NCBI RefSeq assembly: GCF_003730195.1
Contig: NZ_QWGG01000009.1
Span: forward strand, 1-64,000
DNA: 64,000 bases
Source of the DNA: Halosimplex salinum
Lineage (GTDB): Archaea > Halobacteriota > Halobacteria > Halobacteriales > Haloarculaceae
Reading direction: 5' to 3'
The position numbers and the translations under genes were made by a program. Under the pieces are notes generated by a model. That model was not told the DNA's origin. It searched no databases and worked only from the letters and a program-made list of their open reading frames with translations. Positions 24,772-35,407 of this stretch are shown here, piece after piece; the stretch's first letter is position 1, and every line of letters begins with the position of its first letter.

Positions 24772-25638
24772 CTACTGCGCGTCGATCTCGTTCAGTTTCG
24801 CCAGGTCCTCGTCGGTCAGTTCGACCTGCGAGGCGGCGACGTTCGATTCGAGGTGGTCGACGCTCGACGTCCCCGGGATCGGCAGGGTCACGTCGGAGTG
24901 GTGGAGGAGCCACGCGAGCGCGACCTGCCGACGGCTCGCGTCGTGCGCCTCGCCCACTTCGTCGAGGACGCCCGCGACACCTTCGTCGTCGACGGTGTAC
25001 AGCGGTCCCCACGGGATGAAGCCCACGTCGTACTCCTCACAGGCCTGGAGGACGTCCTCGTCGTCGCGGTAGGCGACGTTGTACTGGTTCTGGACCGTCG
25101 CGATGTCGACGATGTCCCGCGCGGTATCCAACTGCTCGACGGAGACGTTCGAGAGGCCGACGTGGTCGACCTGGCCGGCGTCTTTCATCTCTGCGAAGGC
25201 GTGGACGGAGTCCTCGAAGTCCGTGTCAGGGTCGGGCCGGTGGAACTGGTAGAGGTCGATGCTGTCGACGCCCAGCCGGTCGCGACTGCAGAGGACCTGA
25301 TTGTGGAGGTAGTCGGGGTCGCCGTGCGGGAGCCACTCTCCGTCGCGGTGGCGGAGCAGCCCCGCCTTCGACGCGACGATCGGGTCCGAGTCGGTCTCTG
25401 CGAGCCCCTCCTTCAGGATACGCTCGCTCGTCCCGGGGCCGTACGAGTCGGCGGTGTCGATGAAGTCGACGCCCAGTTCGGTCGCGCGCTGGACGACGCT
25501 CCGCGCGTTCTCCTCGTCGTCGGGCCGGCCGATGATGTCCTCCCCGGTGAGCCGCATCGCGCCGAATCCGAGGCGGTTGACCGTCAGTTCCCCGCCGATG
25601 TCGAACGTGTCGCTCTCGTTGTATACGTCGTCAGCCAT
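24772..25638 (-). CDS. aldo/keto reductase
   Basis: 288 residues from MADDVYNESDTFDIGG. The (beta/alpha)8 aldo-keto reductase fold is recognised by LGFGAMRLTG, FIDTADSYGPGTSERILKEGL (catalytic Asp and Tyr, about 52-65), SKAGLLR (catalytic Lys, about 82), YQFHRPD (catalytic His, about 121) and VEQLDTARDI / VQNQYN. The C-terminal PIPGTSSVDHLESNVAA box is the NADP(H)-binding loop. It probably reduces an aldehyde or ketone with NADPH; the substrate is not shown. The start at 25638 is preferred to the ATG at 25662. It is divergent from the ArsN2-like gene with a 120-base gap. Confidence 0.9.
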   Translation of the reverse strand: MADDVYNESDTFDIGGELTVNRLGFGAMRLTGEDIIGRPDDEENARSVVQRATELGVDFIDTADSYGPGTSERILKEGLAETDSDPIVASKAGLLRHRDGEWLPHGDPDYLHNQVLCSRDRLGVDSIDLYQFHRPDPDTDFEDSVHAFAEMKDAGQVDHVGLSNVSVEQLDTARDIVDIATVQNQYNVAYRDDEDVLQACEEYDVGFIPWGPLYTVDDEGVAGVLDEVGEAHDASRRQVALAWLLHHSDVTLPIPGTSSVDHLESNVAASQVELTDEDLAKLNEIDAQ

Positions 25639-25758
25639 AGCGAACACTGCTGGGGCTTCCACTCACTAAGCGGTGGGGATGGCGGAACTATGGGTGGGGT
25701 TCGAGGGAGAGCGGACTCCGGGGGAAACGTAATCCCAGCGGATACTGTACGCACAGTC

Positions 25759-26202
25759 ATGACCGAGACGCCGGTCACCCTCCAGCGAGCGGACGACGAC
25801 TCGCTCCGGTACGCCGAATCGATCCTCGGCCGCGCAGGGCTCCCGACGGACGACCTCCGCACGGCACCCGTCCACGTCTACGTCGCCCGCGACGGCACCG
25901 AGAGAATCGGCGTCGGCGCCCTCGAAGTCCACGGGTCCGACGCTCTCCTCCGGTCCGTCGCGGTCGAACCCGCCGAGCGCGGGAACGGCCACGGCACGGC
26001 CATCGTCGACGCGCTCGAAACCGAGGCGAAGCGGTCCGGCGTCTCCCGCCTCTATCTCCTCACCACGACTGCGAGCGACTTCTTCGTCGCCCTCGGGTAC
26101 GACGAGATCGACCGTCCGAACGCGCCCGATTCCATCCGGGACACCACCCAGTTCACCGACCTCTGCCCGTCGTCGGCGACGTGCCTGTACAAGTCAGTGT
26201 AA
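25759..26202 (+). CDS. ArsN2-like GNAT acetyltransferase
   Basis: 147 residues: MTETPVTLQRADD... with AGLPTDDL near residue 30, the acetyl-CoA loop in LLRSVAVEPAERGNGHGTAIVDALE (about 70-95), LYLLTTTASDFFVALGYDEIDR (about 103-124) and a final LCPSSATCLYKS. The combination of the short N-terminal part, LLTTT-FF-LGY and C-terminal LCP-SA-C is the pattern of the arsenic-resistance acetyltransferase ArsN2. No arsenic genes lie nearby, so it is an orphan. The true substrate could be methionine-sulfone-like or other amines. It overlaps the small Cys-rich gene on the other strand by 9 bases (tail to tail). Confidence 0.8.
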   Translation: MTETPVTLQRADDDSLRYAESILGRAGLPTDDLRTAPVHVYVARDGTERIGVGALEVHGSDALLRSVAVEPAERGNGHGTAIVDALETEAKRSGVSRLYLLTTTASDFFVALGYDEIDRPNAPDSIRDTTQFTDLCPSSATCLYKSV

Positions 26203-26364
26203 CTCCTCACGGGCGACGAAGACGGTCTTCAGTTTCCGGCCGCAGGTCGGACAGCAGAGCGCCTGCCACTTCCGCGGATCCAGGTCGCCGTACGGTTCGC
26301 TGCGAGTGGCCGCCTCGCGCGTTACTGCGCAGTCGCAGGTGTCACAGCGGAGGTCTTCGCTCAT
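26194..26364 (-). CDS. small zinc-binding protein
   Basis: 56 residues: MSEDLRCDTCDCAVTRE... with CDTC (about 7-10) and CCPTCG (about 37-42), forming a CxxC...CxxC zinc ribbon with 26 residues between the pairs. It has a basic, charged middle and no other domain. It is probably a nucleic-acid- or protein-binding ribbon. Its 3' end overlaps the ArsN2-like gene's 3' end by nine bases, and it reads from an ATG at 26364. Confidence 0.7.
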   Translation of the reverse strand: MSEDLRCDTCDCAVTREAATRSEPYGDLDPRKWQALCCPTCGRKLKTVFVAREELH

Positions 26365-26441
26365 GCGCGAGCGCTCGGTCCCGAGCGAGATAACCGCGTC
26401 GAATGGCCGGAGGGCGGCGGAGATACCGGACGAGAGACGGA

Positions 26442-28793
<2,352 letters not shown>

Positions 28794-28821
28794 TTAATGA
28801 GTCGATACCGTACCGGCCCCC

Positions 28822-30123
28822 GTGATCGAACTCCACGTCGCCTTCGTCCTCTTGCTCGTCGGGACCGAGGCCTTCTTCACCTGGCTGGCGGCGCTCAACG
28901 TACGGTACGGCGCCCGGGCGGTCGAGCGAGAGGCGAGCTGGTTCGACGAGCGCCTCGACGTCGACGACACCGACGAACTGCTCGGGTACCAGCGGGCGAG
29001 AGCCGGCGCCTCCCAGCTGGAAGCCTGGGTCGGCCTCGGACTGCTCCTGCTGGTCCTCTACACCGGCCTCCTCGCCGACGCCGTGGCCGCCGTCGAGTCG
29101 CTCGGGCTCGGCACCGTGCCCTCGGGCGTCGTCTTCTTCCTCGGCGTCGTCGTCGCCGTCCAGCTCTCTTCGATTCCCTTCGACCTGTTCGAGACGTTCG
29201 TCGTCGAGGAGATATTCGGGTTCAACGAGCAGTCCCCGCGACTGTGGCTGCGCGACCAGGTCGTCGGACTGGCGCTCTCCCTCGTCGTCACCGGCCTGCT
29301 CGTCGCGGCGCTCATGGCCGTCGTCGAGGCGTTCCCGGGGCTGTGGTGGGTCGGCGCGTGGGCGCTGTTCGTCGCCGTCTCGCTGGCGATGATGGTCGTC
29401 TACCCGCGGGTGATCGCGCCGCTGTTCAACGACTTCGAGCCCGTCGAGGAGGGGGGTCTGTACGAGGCCGTCACGGACGTGTTCGACCGCGCCGGCTTCG
29501 AGTGCTCGCAGATCTACGTCATGGACGCCAGCAAACGGAGCGGCCACTCGAACGCCTACTTCGTCGGGTTCGGCGCGACCAAGCGCGTCGTCCTGTTCGA
29601 CACGCTGGTCGAGCAGATGGAGACCGACGAGCTCCAGGGCGTGCTCGCGCACGAGCTCGCACACTGGAAGAAAGCACATATCTGGAAGCGCATCGGGAGT
29701 TCGGCCGTCCAGATGGGGCTGTTGCTCTTCGTCGCCTACCAGCTCGTCACCGGCCCGTGGCTGTACGACATGTTCGGCCTCGCGTCGGGGTCGGGACGGC
29801 CGGTGTATGCAGGGCTGTTCCTCGCCGCGCTCGTCCTGCAACCGCTCGCCCGCCTCACGAGCCCACTGGAAAATAAGCTGTCCCTTGCACACGAGCGGGA
29901 GGCCGACGCGTTCGCGGTCGACGTGCTCGGCGACGGCGAACCGATGGTCGACGCGCTGTGTCGACTCGCCAGCGAGAACCTCTCGAACCCGTTCCCGCAC
30001 CCGCTGTACGAGACGTTCCACTACACGCATCCGCCGATCCCCGACCGGGTCCGAAACATCCGACAGCGAGCCGGGGCGAGCACGGACGACGCGGACGACA
30101 GTACGGCCACGAATACGGGGTAA
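28822..30123 (+). CDS. M48 family zinc metalloprotease (Ste24/CAAX-protease-like)
   Basis: 433 residues from GTG 28822. Several membrane spans occur in the first 200 residues and near 310-345. The catalytic HELAHWKKAHIWKR motif (HExxH, about residue 279) and the downstream third ligand Glu in HEREADAFAVD (about 360) are intact. The sequence FGATKRVVLFDTL and PHPLYETFHYTHPP match the Ste24p/CAAX prenyl protease 1 group. Ste24 cleaves C-terminal prenylated or misfolded membrane proteins; archaeal members are quality-control or HtpX-like proteases. TTTAATG near 28790 may be its TATA. otsA follows about 100 bases later on the same strand but probably has a separate promoter. Confidence 0.9.
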   Translation: MIELHVAFVLLLVGTEAFFTWLAALNVRYGARAVEREASWFDERLDVDDTDELLGYQRARAGASQLEAWVGLGLLLLVLYTGLLADAVAAVESLGLGTVPSGVVFFLGVVVAVQLSSIPFDLFETFVVEEIFGFNEQSPRLWLRDQVVGLALSLVVTGLLVAALMAVVEAFPGLWWVGAWALFVAVSLAMMVVYPRVIAPLFNDFEPVEEGGLYEAVTDVFDRAGFECSQIYVMDASKRSGHSNAYFVGFGATKRVVLFDTLVEQMETDELQGVLAHELAHWKKAHIWKRIGSSAVQMGLLLFVAYQLVTGPWLYDMFGLASGSGRPVYAGLFLAALVLQPLARLTSPLENKLSLAHEREADAFAVDVLGDGEPMVDALCRLASENLSNPFPHPLYETFHYTHPPIPDRVRNIRQRAGASTDDADDSTATNTG

Positions 30124-30229
30124 CGGCGCCGTTTCGGCGGTCGTCGAGTGGCGTGGTGTTCCGGGTGACAGCCCGCAGGTGCAAGCCGCGGCCATACCCC
30201 CCTGGCGGGGCAATCACGCGTACGACGAC

Positions 30230-31822
30230 ATGGCGAGGACACATCTGCGAGCCGACCGTGTCGAGACCGACCTCGACCGACTACTGACGACAGTGGGCGA
30301 CGACGTTGTCGTCGCCTCCAACCGACAACCGTACAGACACCGGTACGACGACGACGGCGAGGTCGTCGTCGACCGGCCGACCGGAGGACTGACGGCCGGT
30401 CTCGACGCCGTCATGCGACAGGTCGACGGGACCTGGATCGCCTGGGGGGACGGCGACGCGGACGCGACCGTCGTCGACGCGGACGACAGCGTGACCGTAC
30501 CGCCGGCCGACAGCGAGGGTAAAGGTGCGGGTGAACGCGAGACGGCCGGGGACGGCGGCACCTACACGCTCCGGCGGGTCTGGCTCGACGACGACGAGGT
30601 AGAGGGGTACTACTACGGATTCAGCAACCAGGTACTCTGGCCGCTGTGCCACGCCGCGCTGGGGACCGTCGAGAGCTCCAGGGGCGGCTGGGCGGACTAC
30701 CGCCGCGTCAACGACCAGTTCGCGGCCGCGCTGGCCGACGCGGTGGCGAGCGACGCCTTCGTCTGGCTGCAGGACTACCACCTCGCGCTCGCACCCCGGC
30801 AGGTCCGCGAACGCGAGGCCGCCGGCGGCGCGACCACCGACGCCACGCTCGCCCACACGTGGCACATCCCGTGGCCGGGCTGGGACGCCTTCCGGGCGTG
30901 TCCCAACCGCGAGGCCGTCCTCGACGGACTGCTCGGCAACGACCTCCTCCTCTTCCACGTCTCGCGCTACTGCGAGAACTTCCTGGACTGTGTCGACAGG
31001 GGGCTCTCCGACGCCGACGTCGACCACGACCGCGGCACCGTCGACTACCGGGACCGAACGACGACGGTCCGCGCGGTCCCGATGGGCGTCCCCGCCGACC
31101 GGATCCGCGAGCAGGCCGGGAGCAGGACCGCGACGGGCTTTCGCGCCGCCTTCCGCAAGAACCGCGGTATCGACCGCGACACCCGCATCGCGGTCGGCGT
31201 CGACCGGCTCGACTACACCAAGGGCATCGTCGAGCGCCTCGACGCGCTGGAGCGGCTCTTCGCCGAGCGACCGCGCTGGCGCGAGGAGCTGACGTTCGTC
31301 CAGATCGGGACCGAGAGCCGGTCGGCCATCGAGGCCTACCAGCGCTACCAGGACCGCGTCGAGGCGACCGTCGACCGGGTCAACGACCGCTTCGCCACCG
31401 ACGACTGGCGACCCGTCGTCTACACGACGGACATGATCTCCGACGAGGGACTGGCCGGGCTCTACCGAGAGGCGGACCTCGCCGTGGTGAGCCCCGTCCG
31501 CGACGGTATGAACCTCGTCGCCCAGGAGTACGTCGCCGCACAGGACGACGACCCCGGCGTGCTGGTCCTCAGCGACCAGGCCGGCGTCCACGACTGCGTC
31601 GGCGAGTGGACGACCTCCATTCGCCCGCACGACACCGAGGGGTTCGCCGCCGCGCTCGACGAGGCGCTGTCGATGCCCGACCGCGAGCGACGCCGCCGCG
31701 CGAACGCCCTGGCCGACTACGTGGCCGACAACGACATCGAGTCGTGGCTCTGTGACGTGCTCGGCGTCGCCACCGGCCTCGACTGCACCGACGGGGGTGT
31801 CCCGACCCGTGCAGACCACTGA
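30230..31822 (+). CDS. otsA: trehalose-6-phosphate synthase
   Basis: 530 residues from ATG 30230; a GT20 glycosyltransferase. Recognisable parts are VVASNRQPYRH, WLQDYHLALAPRQVR (about 177), HIPWPGWDAFR (about 204), VDRLDYTKGIVERLDALERL (about 325), SPVRDGMNLVAQEYVA (about 425) and the DPGVLVLSDQAG loop. These are the UDP/ADP-glucose- and glucose-6-phosphate-binding residues. It makes trehalose-6-phosphate from a nucleotide-glucose donor and glucose-6-phosphate. A 30-residue acidic, poorly conserved insert near residue 75-105 is likely halophile-specific. otsB overlaps its 3' end by 26 bases, so the pair forms one operon that makes the compatible solute trehalose. Confidence 0.95.
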   Translation: MARTHLRADRVETDLDRLLTTVGDDVVVASNRQPYRHRYDDDGEVVVDRPTGGLTAGLDAVMRQVDGTWIAWGDGDADATVVDADDSVTVPPADSEGKGAGERETAGDGGTYTLRRVWLDDDEVEGYYYGFSNQVLWPLCHAALGTVESSRGGWADYRRVNDQFAAALADAVASDAFVWLQDYHLALAPRQVREREAAGGATTDATLAHTWHIPWPGWDAFRACPNREAVLDGLLGNDLLLFHVSRYCENFLDCVDRGLSDADVDHDRGTVDYRDRTTTVRAVPMGVPADRIREQAGSRTATGFRAAFRKNRGIDRDTRIAVGVDRLDYTKGIVERLDALERLFAERPRWREELTFVQIGTESRSAIEAYQRYQDRVEATVDRVNDRFATDDWRPVVYTTDMISDEGLAGLYREADLAVVSPVRDGMNLVAQEYVAAQDDDPGVLVLSDQAGVHDCVGEWTTSIRPHDTEGFAAALDEALSMPDRERRRRANALADYVADNDIESWLCDVLGVATGLDCTDGGVPTRADH

Positions 31823-32627
31823 CCCGACGCCGCTGTGGCTCGCCCGCGACACCGTCGTCGACCGCCTCGCGAGGCCACCGGGCCTCGTCTGCTGTCTGGA
31901 CTTCGACGGGACGCTCGCGCCCATCGTCGACGACCCCGACGCCGCCGAGCTACCGCCGGCCGTCCGTGACCGCGTCGCCGGCCTCGCGGACTGCCCGTCC
32001 GTCGACGTGGCCGTCGTCAGCGGCCGCGAACTCTCCGACCTCCGCGACCGCGTCGGCCTCGACGGCGTCGCCTACGCCGGCAACCACGGCCTCGAACTCC
32101 GCGGAGGCGGCGAGGAGACCGTCAACCCGGTCGCTCGCCGGAGTCGAGCGGCCATCGACCGCATCTGCGACCGCCTCTCGGACTGCCTCGCGCACGTCCC
32201 CGGCGTCGAGATCGAGAACAAGGGGCTCACCGCGACGGTCCACGTCAGGAACGTCCCCGACGAGCGCGTCCCCGAGGTCGAGCGGACCGTCCGCGTCGCC
32301 GTCGAGGAGTCGCCCTCGACGAGCGGTGCGCAGTTCGAACTCCGCGACGGCAAGGCCATCCGCGAGGTTCGCCCCGCCGTCGACTGGGACAAGGGGAGGG
32401 CGGTCGAACTGCTCAGCGAGGAGGCGCCCGACGACTGGCTCCCCCTCTACGTCGGCGACGACCTGACCGACGAGGACGCGTTTCGGGTGCTCGACGACCA
32501 GCGAGGGGCGCTCGACGGGATCGGAATCCTGGTCGGCGAGCGGGAGACCGCGGCGGACTACCGACTGGAGAACCCGCGCGACGTGCGTGAGTTGCTGGAC
32601 CTGATCGAAGACGCGCAGTGTGCGTGA
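31797..32627 (+). CDS. otsB: trehalose-6-phosphate phosphatase
   Basis: 276 residues from GTG 31797 (a second GTG at 31809 is an alternative). The HAD-type motif I is CCLDFDGTLAPIVDDP, with the nucleophilic Asp at about residue 32. Motif II is VVSGRELSDL (about 75), and the C-terminal motif III/IV is KGRAVELL ... LYVGDDLTDEDAFRVL (about 205-235). It removes phosphate from trehalose-6-phosphate to give trehalose. It overlaps otsA by 26 bases in another frame, so the two genes are translationally coupled. The length is normal for the family. Confidence 0.93.
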   Translation: MSRPVQTTDPTPLWLARDTVVDRLARPPGLVCCLDFDGTLAPIVDDPDAAELPPAVRDRVAGLADCPSVDVAVVSGRELSDLRDRVGLDGVAYAGNHGLELRGGGEETVNPVARRSRAAIDRICDRLSDCLAHVPGVEIENKGLTATVHVRNVPDERVPEVERTVRVAVEESPSTSGAQFELRDGKAIREVRPAVDWDKGRAVELLSEEAPDDWLPLYVGDDLTDEDAFRVLDDQRGALDGIGILVGERETAADYRLENPRDVRELLDLIEDAQCA

Positions 32628-32955
32628 GCGGGTTCGAGAGGGTGTCGGAGAGCGTTTCAGAGCGAGTGAGTCCCGCGCTGGGTAGAGACGGACCGGCTGG
32701 TCGGGGGCTCTGTCTATCGAGTGTCGGTCGCTCTCTCAGAGTCGAGTGTGTCGAGGACACAGTGTGAATCCAGAGCGCGTATTTCGCAGACCGTACATCG
32801 GCAGTATCGTCCTGACCCACAGCGAACGATACATCGACGTGGAATCGTAAAGCCGAACTCGTCGGGATCGGACGCAGAACCCCGAGTGTAGTACGCTAAA
32901 TGCGTGCGCCTCCCGGCGCGAGAAGGGTTTTCCGCACGGATGGCGTACGACAATT
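32628..32955. other. gene-free stretch between otsB and the Lrp-type gene
   Basis: No supported gene. Minus-strand frames here are Arg/Cys-rich without family resemblance. GC content falls toward the right, where a promoter for the Lrp-type regulator is expected. Confidence 0.4.
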
Positions 32956-33444
32956 ATGGCCCCCGACGAGATCGATAACACGGACAAAGGGATCATCTAT
33001 CTGCTTCAGCAGGACGCCAGGAAACGAACGGTCGCCGACATCGGCGAACAGGTCGGCGTCTCGTCTAGCACCGTCACCAACCGAATCGACCGGCTCGAGG
33101 AACAGGGCGTCATCAAGGGCTACCATACGATCGTCGACTACACGAAAGCTGGGCTCGGTCATCATCTTCTGATCACTGCGACGGTTCCCATCTCGAAGAA
33201 GGAGGAACTGCTCGACGAGATAATGGAAGTGTCCGGTGTTGTGAGCGTTCGAGAGCTGTTGACGAACAACGATAACCTGTCGTTAGAACTGGTTGGTCGA
33301 ACTCAGGGGGACATAGAGGAGAGCCTGGAAGACCTGGATTCGCTGGGAGTCAATCTCGCACGAGTGGAGATTATGAAACAGGAACGGGCCCAGCCCTACA
33401 ATCATTTTGGTCAGGAGTTCGCTGACGAAGAGGACGTTGGATGA
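32956..33444 (+). CDS. Lrp/AsnC-family transcriptional regulator
   Basis: 162 residues. The N-terminal winged helix-turn-helix reads DKGIIYLLQQDARKRTVADIGEQVGVSSSTVTNRIDRLEEQGVIKGYHTIVDY (about 10-60), the standard AsnC DNA-binding module. The rest (LLITATVPISKKEELLDEIMEVSGVVSVRELLTNNDNL) has the RAM-type ferredoxin-like fold that in Lrp proteins senses amino acids and drives octamer formation. The ligand and targets are not visible. The gene has lower GC and more Lys/Asn than its neighbours, hinting at transfer. The HalOD1 gene follows 78 bases later. Confidence 0.9.
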   Translation: MAPDEIDNTDKGIIYLLQQDARKRTVADIGEQVGVSSSTVTNRIDRLEEQGVIKGYHTIVDYTKAGLGHHLLITATVPISKKEELLDEIMEVSGVVSVRELLTNNDNLSLELVGRTQGDIEESLEDLDSLGVNLARVEIMKQERAQPYNHFGQEFADEEDVG

Positions 33445-33490
33445 TGACCAGATCGGTTTAAGTGCCGCTGTTTAATGTCCACTACCCGAC

Positions 33491-33499
33491 ATATTTAAA
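33491..33499 (+). promoter_or_regulatory. TATA box of the HalOD1 gene
   Basis: ATATTTAAA at 33491-33499 is a strong archaeal TATA box, placed so that transcription should start within a base or two of the GTG at 33523. The mRNA is probably leaderless. Confidence 0.65.
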
Positions 33500-33522
33500 T
33501 GGAGTGAGGGCCGAATGAACAC

Positions 33523-33774
33523 GTGAATCAGGTACAGACCGACGATTCTGGAGACGGCACTATCTGCCAAAATGTTGTTGAGTCTATCGCCAAAGCGGAA
33601 GGAACGAGTCCGACCGAACTCGTTCCGTCCCTGTACGAGGTGATCGACCCCGACGCCCTGGAGAGCCTGTTCACCGACGACCAGGCACTTGGGAAGGTGA
33701 TTTTCAATTACAACGGCTACGAGGTGAGTATCTTCTCTGATGGGTACGTTTCGGTCGAATCTCACGGGGCATAA
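33523..33774 (+). CDS. HalOD1 output-domain protein
   Basis: 83 residues from GTG 33523. It consists almost entirely of the HalOD1 domain, recognised by VVESIAKAEGTSPTELVPSLYEVIDPDALESLF (about 20-50) and IFNYNGYEVSIFSDGYVSVE (about 60-80). HalOD1 is a haloarchaea-specific domain found as a stand-alone or as the C-terminal output of signal-transduction proteins; its binding partner is not known. The position straight after an Lrp-type regulator and its leaderless-type promoter suggest a signalling function, but no histidine kinase lies near. Confidence 0.85.
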   Translation: MNQVQTDDSGDGTICQNVVESIAKAEGTSPTELVPSLYEVIDPDALESLFTDDQALGKVIFNYNGYEVSIFSDGYVSVESHGA

Positions 33775-33941
33775 CCACGGTTGCTGAGAGCACAGAGGAC
33801 GCTCGAACCTCTGTAGAGAGCGCTTTGCCGTACACGTACTCTGCATCGAGCGCCAGTGAAATTCGAACACGGACACGGGAACCGCTGAACGACACTCTCA
33901 GCCACCAACTGTAATGTAATCCGACCCCGTATCGGCGGCCA

Positions 33942-34163
33942 ATGCGCGAGTTTCTCGCGGACGTGTTCGCGCCGACGCGGTACAACGTCGCGACGGCCGT
34001 CGTCGTCGCGGCGCTGCTCGTCGTCGCGTACGTCCTCGTCCCGCACCCCTACGTCCAGTACGGGGCGTGGCTCGTCATCTTCACCATCTGGATGGTGTGG
34101 TTCGTCTACGTCGGCGTCGACCGCGTGTACGGCATCGGCGCCGACTCCGACTCCGAGTCCTGA
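33942..34163 (+). CDS. small two-helix membrane protein
   Basis: 73 residues with two predicted membrane spans (about 14-35 and 42-58), an aromatic segment YVQYGAWLVIFTIWMVWFVYVGVDRVYG between them, and a short acidic tail. No family is recognised. Haloarchaeal genomes often have a similar gene beside or near thioredoxin-reductase-like genes, but the link is unproven. It is convergent with that gene, 43 bases away. Confidence 0.6.
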   Translation: MREFLADVFAPTRYNVATAVVVAALLVVAYVLVPHPYVQYGAWLVIFTIWMVWFVYVGVDRVYGIGADSDSES

Positions 34164-34206
34164 CGCCGGTCGGCTGGCGGTCGGCCAGCGAAAAATGTCC
34201 CGCCGC

Positions 34207-35289
34207 TCAGTCGTCGTCTGCGGTCTGTTCGTCGCCGCTCTCGACGTCTTCCGGTGACTCGACGCGCGGCCCGGCCGCGTGCCCTTCGTGGGCGACCGCG
34301 TTCGCGAGCAGTTCCTGCGAGACGGCCGGCACCTCGCCGGAGGAGACCGGGCCGAGTTCGTCGATGCCAGCCGTCGAGCGCGGGAACGGGCGCAGGTCCA
34401 TGTGGATGGCGATACCCGCCTTCGCGCCCTGGCCCATCGCGACGGGGATCTGGTTGTGGCCGGGGGTCACGTCGCCGACGGCGTAGACGCCGTCGACGCT
34501 GGTGCGACCGTGGTCGTCCACGTCGACCGTCCCGTCGTCGGTCAGCTCACAGCCGAGCGACTCGTGCAGGTCCGTGTTGTACTGCGACCCGTACATCGGG
34601 AAGCCGCCCTTGTACTCCCGTTCCGTCCCGTCCTCGAACTCGAAGGATTCGAGCCACCCACCGTCGTCGCGGTTGGCGGCGGCGATCTCCTCGTGGACCA
34701 CGTCGACGGGGTGGTTGCGGAGCATCTCGTCGGTGTCCGCGCTCCACTCGGGGTCGTCGCCGCGGGTCAGCAGGTCCACGTCGTCGGTGAAGTTCAGCAT
34801 GATCATCGCGACGTAGGCCGCCGAGTCGCCCGTCCCCATCACGTAGACGGGTTCGTCGACGAACATGTAGGCGTCGCAGTGCAGACAGTAGTGCAGGCCG
34901 CGACCCGTCGGCGGGAGCGGCGGGTCGGGATGGACGTCCGAGAAGCCGGTCGCGAGGACGACCCGGCGAGCCTCGTACTCGGCGTTCTCGGTCTGGAGTC
35001 GGAAGCGCGGTTCGTCCCCGTCGTCGACGCGTTCGACCTCGCCGACGAAGGCTCGATGCACGTCGGCGCCGTAGGACTCGACCTGTTCGGTCGCGGTCTG
35101 GAGGAACTCCCCGCCGCTGACCTCCTCGGTGACGCCGATGACGTTGTGCGTGTCCTGCATCATCGCCGCGCGACCGCCGCCCCGGTCGACGAGTGCCGTG
35201 TCCAGTCCGAGCCGCGTGGTGTACAGCGCGGCCGTCAGTCCGGCCGGCCCGCCGCCGACCACGACGACGTCGTACTCGCTATCGGTCAT
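34207..35289 (-). CDS. thioredoxin-reductase-like FAD/NAD(P) oxidoreductase
   Basis: 360 residues. The N-terminal FAD site is VVVVGGGPAGLTAALYTTRLGLDTALVD (GxGxxG, about 8-14). The CxxC redox-type site reads YCLHCDAYMF (about 131-140) in place of the standard CATCDG-type motif. The NADPH-binding region is VYVMGTGDSAAYVAMIML (about 150-168), where the family normally has GGGxSA. The C-terminus contains GVYAVGDVTPGHNQIPVAMGQGAKAG (about 278-303), the second FAD-contact motif. The CLHC pair and overall fold fit a low-molecular-weight TrxR relative. Whether it reduces thioredoxin or another dithiol partner is not shown. An acidic C-terminal tail is present. Confidence 0.85.
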   Translation of the reverse strand: MTDSEYDVVVVGGGPAGLTAALYTTRLGLDTALVDRGGGRAAMMQDTHNVIGVTEEVSGGEFLQTATEQVESYGADVHRAFVGEVERVDDGDEPRFRLQTENAEYEARRVVLATGFSDVHPDPPLPPTGRGLHYCLHCDAYMFVDEPVYVMGTGDSAAYVAMIMLNFTDDVDLLTRGDDPEWSADTDEMLRNHPVDVVHEEIAAANRDDGGWLESFEFEDGTEREYKGGFPMYGSQYNTDLHESLGCELTDDGTVDVDDHGRTSVDGVYAVGDVTPGHNQIPVAMGQGAKAGIAIHMDLRPFPRSTAGIDELGPVSSGEVPAVSQELLANAVAHEGHAAGPRVESPEDVESGDEQTADDD

Positions 35290-35407
35290 GTACGAGTCGA
35301 TAACGGACGAGTCGGCTTAAACCCCGTCAAAGCGGCACGCGCGGTTACTCACGGGTAATCCCACTTCGAGACGAGATGGCCGTCGGTACGGACCCGATCC
35401 GACGCGG

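Noticed and set aside
32714-32996. Short minus-strand frames before the Lrp gene
   Set aside because: Cys/Arg-rich translations with no family resemblance and not acidic.
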